Positions 50,490-51,849 of a stretch of DNA of 51,849 nucleotides are shown one piece after another; the first letter of the stretch is position 1, and each line of letters starts with the position of its first letter. The stretch lies in the NCBI GenBank assembly GCA_047974855.1, contig JBKECT010000016.1:1-51849 (forward strand). The letters run 5' to 3'. The notes below the pieces were generated by a model that saw nothing but the letters and a program-made list of their open reading frames with translations, was not told the origin of the DNA and did not search any database. The translations under genes were made by a program, and so were the position numbers. The DNA comes from CAYNRG01 sp047974855 (GTDB lineage Bacteria; Bacillota_I; Bacilli_A; Erysipelotrichales; Erysipelotrichaceae).

Positions 50490-50529
50490 AACCCTTGTTT
50501 AGTAGTAAACTGATGAGGGTTTTTATTTT
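50490..50529 (+). terminator. Terminator of the pot operon
   Basis: AACCCT (50490-50495) pairs with AGGGTT (50516-50521), with an inner GTTTA/TAAAC stem, then a T-rich tail. Confidence 0.75.
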
Positions 50530-50558
50530 CTAATTTCAGCTAGCTGTCTCTTAACTAC

Positions 50559-50586
50559 TTGACATCATTTTTTTGGATGGTATAGT
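50559..50586 (+). promoter_or_regulatory. Promoter of the radical SAM/SPASM gene
   Basis: TTGACA (50559-50564), 16-base spacer, TATAGT (50581-50586), 64 bases before the start. Confidence 0.7.
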
Positions 50587-50650
50587 ATTTTTATGGATTC
50601 ATTATGCAAATTGATTAAATTATATAGAAGTTTAGTAAGGGGATATCATT

Positions 50651-51751
50651 ATGAAATATTTCTCAGTCTTAATTAAACCTGCATCCAGTATTTGCAATTT
50701 AAGATGTAAATATTGTTTTTACTGTGATGTAGCATCAAACAGAAATATAGATAACTTAGGAATTATGAATGATGAAACTAGAGAATCGATGATTAATAAA
50801 ATATTCGATTATTTTCGTAATGATGAAGCAACAATAACGTTTGCTTTTCAAGGTGGGGAGCCGACCTGTGCGACTATTGATTATTTTAAATCTTTTATTG
50901 ATGATGTAAGCAAGAAAAAGAAAGATTACCACACTGTACAGTACGCAATTCAAACCAATGGGGTGTTATTGAATAATGAATGGATTAAATTTTTTAAAGA
51001 AAACCAATTTTTAGTTGGGGTATCGCTAGATGGATTCAAAGAAAATCACGACAGCTTACGTCCTGATGCTCAAAATGGTGATACCTTTAATCTTGTTATG
51101 GCAAACATAGAAAAACTGAGAGAAAATAATGTGGAATTTAATATTCTTACTGTCCTAACATCCCAATTAGCAAAAAAACCAAAGGAGTTATTTCAATTTT
51201 ATTTAGAGCATCATTTCAGCTATATTCAGCTCATTCCCTGCTTGCCATCATTAGATCATATGAATGATGATTACTCGCTTAAGCCTAAGGAATTTTATGA
51301 GTTCTATCATGAGTTTTATCAACTTTGGCTAAAAGAATATCAGAAGGGCAATTATCTAAGCGTTACTTTATTTGATAACTTAATTCCTTTGTTTGTTGGT
51401 ATGCCACCATCTCAATGTGGTTATCTTGGATTTTGTAGTGTGCAGACAGTTATTGAAGCTGATGGAAGTGTGTACCCTTGTGATTTCTATGCCTTGGATG
51501 AATATAAAATTGGAAATATAAAAGAGTTAGGTATTGAAGATATTATGCGATCGTCTATATCGAAACTATTCTTATCTGAAAAGAAAGAGTTTTCTAATCG
51601 TTGTGAGAACTGTCGGTACATCAAGATTTGCGGTGGGCAGTGCAAACGGCTAAATATATGCTACTTTGATAAAAATTATTGTGGATTAGAAGAATTCTTG
51701 ACAGCACATGAGAAAACAATGTGTCAAATCGCTTGGACGTTGATCAAGTGA
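50651..51751 (+). CDS. Radical SAM/SPASM protein, anaerobic sulfatase-maturase type
   Basis: The 366-aa enzyme opens with the radical SAM cluster SICNLRCKYCFYCD (Cys15, 19, 22). It has FAFQGGEPTCATIDYF, YAIQTNGVLLNNEW and VGVSLDGFKENHDSLRP, the usual AnSME blocks, and a C-terminal SPASM region with Cys in SQCGYLGFCSVQT, YPCDFYAL, and CENCRYIKICGGQCKR, which hold extra FeS clusters. AnSMEs oxidise a Cys or Ser of sulfatases to formylglycine. No sulfatase with CxPxR/SxPxR is in the window, so its substrate lies elsewhere or differs. Confidence 0.92.
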   Translation: MKYFSVLIKPASSICNLRCKYCFYCDVASNRNIDNLGIMNDETRESMINKIFDYFRNDEATITFAFQGGEPTCATIDYFKSFIDDVSKKKKDYHTVQYAIQTNGVLLNNEWIKFFKENQFLVGVSLDGFKENHDSLRPDAQNGDTFNLVMANIEKLRENNVEFNILTVLTSQLAKKPKELFQFYLEHHFSYIQLIPCLPSLDHMNDDYSLKPKEFYEFYHEFYQLWLKEYQKGNYLSVTLFDNLIPLFVGMPPSQCGYLGFCSVQTVIEADGSVYPCDFYALDEYKIGNIKELGIEDIMRSSISKLFLSEKKEFSNRCENCRYIKICGGQCKRLNICYFDKNYCGLEEFLTAHEKTMCQIAWTLIK

Positions 51752-51849
51752 TCAGTCGATAACGAGTCATTACCTAAAGTGTGACTGTTTTATTTATCAC
51801 TAACATTTAAAATACAATTGAAATGTCTGTCATTATAGGGTATTATGGA

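Noticed and set aside
1..51849. CRISPR arrays, intact insertion sequences, prophage
   Set aside because: No regularly spaced direct repeats, no complete transposase and no phage structural genes were found. Mobile-element traces are confined to the left 2.4 kb.

Overview
The window is AT-rich DNA (roughly 35% G+C by eye) with strong AGGAGG-type ribosome binding sites, tightly overlapping ATGA/TAATG gene junctions, rho-independent terminators, lipobox lipoproteins and no outer-membrane genes. It looks like a chromosomal segment of an anaerobic, Gram-positive (monoderm) Bacillota. The gene set (PduL, DegV beside a DUF1836 gene, a COG2509 FAD protein, YgiQ, an anaerobic sulfatase-maturase-like radical SAM protein) fits Erysipelotrichia or a neighbouring class, but I cannot name a genus. 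TGA is a normal stop here and TGG codes Trp, so this is the standard bacterial code.

Layout. (1) 1-2700 is a scarred accessory patch: the start of a tyrosine recombinase, a half-hsdS specificity cassette, a DUF6076 gene broken by TGA, a cupin/HxlR divergent pair, a frameshifted remnant and a small Cys-rich protein. (2) 2777-6908 holds a lipoprotein, an ABC exporter, an RluA-type pseudouridine synthase, a Cof-type HAD phosphatase and tRNA-Arg(CCG). (3) 7225-16875 has a MarR regulator followed by a compact, heavily overlapping Tad-like pilus operon: three small pilin-like membrane proteins, CpaB-like, CpaF/TadA ATPase, TadB-like, TadC-like, and an 855-aa secreted Ig-like protein. A membrane-anchored GH9 glycosidase follows directly. 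The first pilin candidate is only 49 aa.

(4) 16900-35761 is a surface-polysaccharide locus. A leftward GtrA / DUF6056 / HAD set faces a rightward series: an LtaS-like phosphoglycerol transferase split by an in-frame TGA, five glycosyltransferases, an O-antigen-ligase-like membrane protein, an unknown membrane-anchored protein, a large LCP ligase, RmlA, an SDR epimerase, RmlB and UDP-galactopyranose mutase. These suggest a polymer containing a dTDP-sugar and galactofuranose, decorated by undecaprenyl-linked sugars and joined to the wall by the LCP protein. No flippase, RmlC or RmlD is visible.

(5) 35745-45515 is mostly housekeeping: DUF1836 and DegV diverging around a long perfect inverted repeat, a COG2509 oxidoreductase, PduL, AhpC, divergent cysE/cysK, YgiQ, an aldose epimerase, NagB and thioredoxin. 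(6) 45579-50440 is a polyamine operon: an XRE-cupin regulator and PotABCD. The PotA carries an unusual insertion of about 175 residues, made of two repeats, inside its C-terminal TOBE region. (7) 50651-51751 is a stand-alone radical SAM/SPASM protein.
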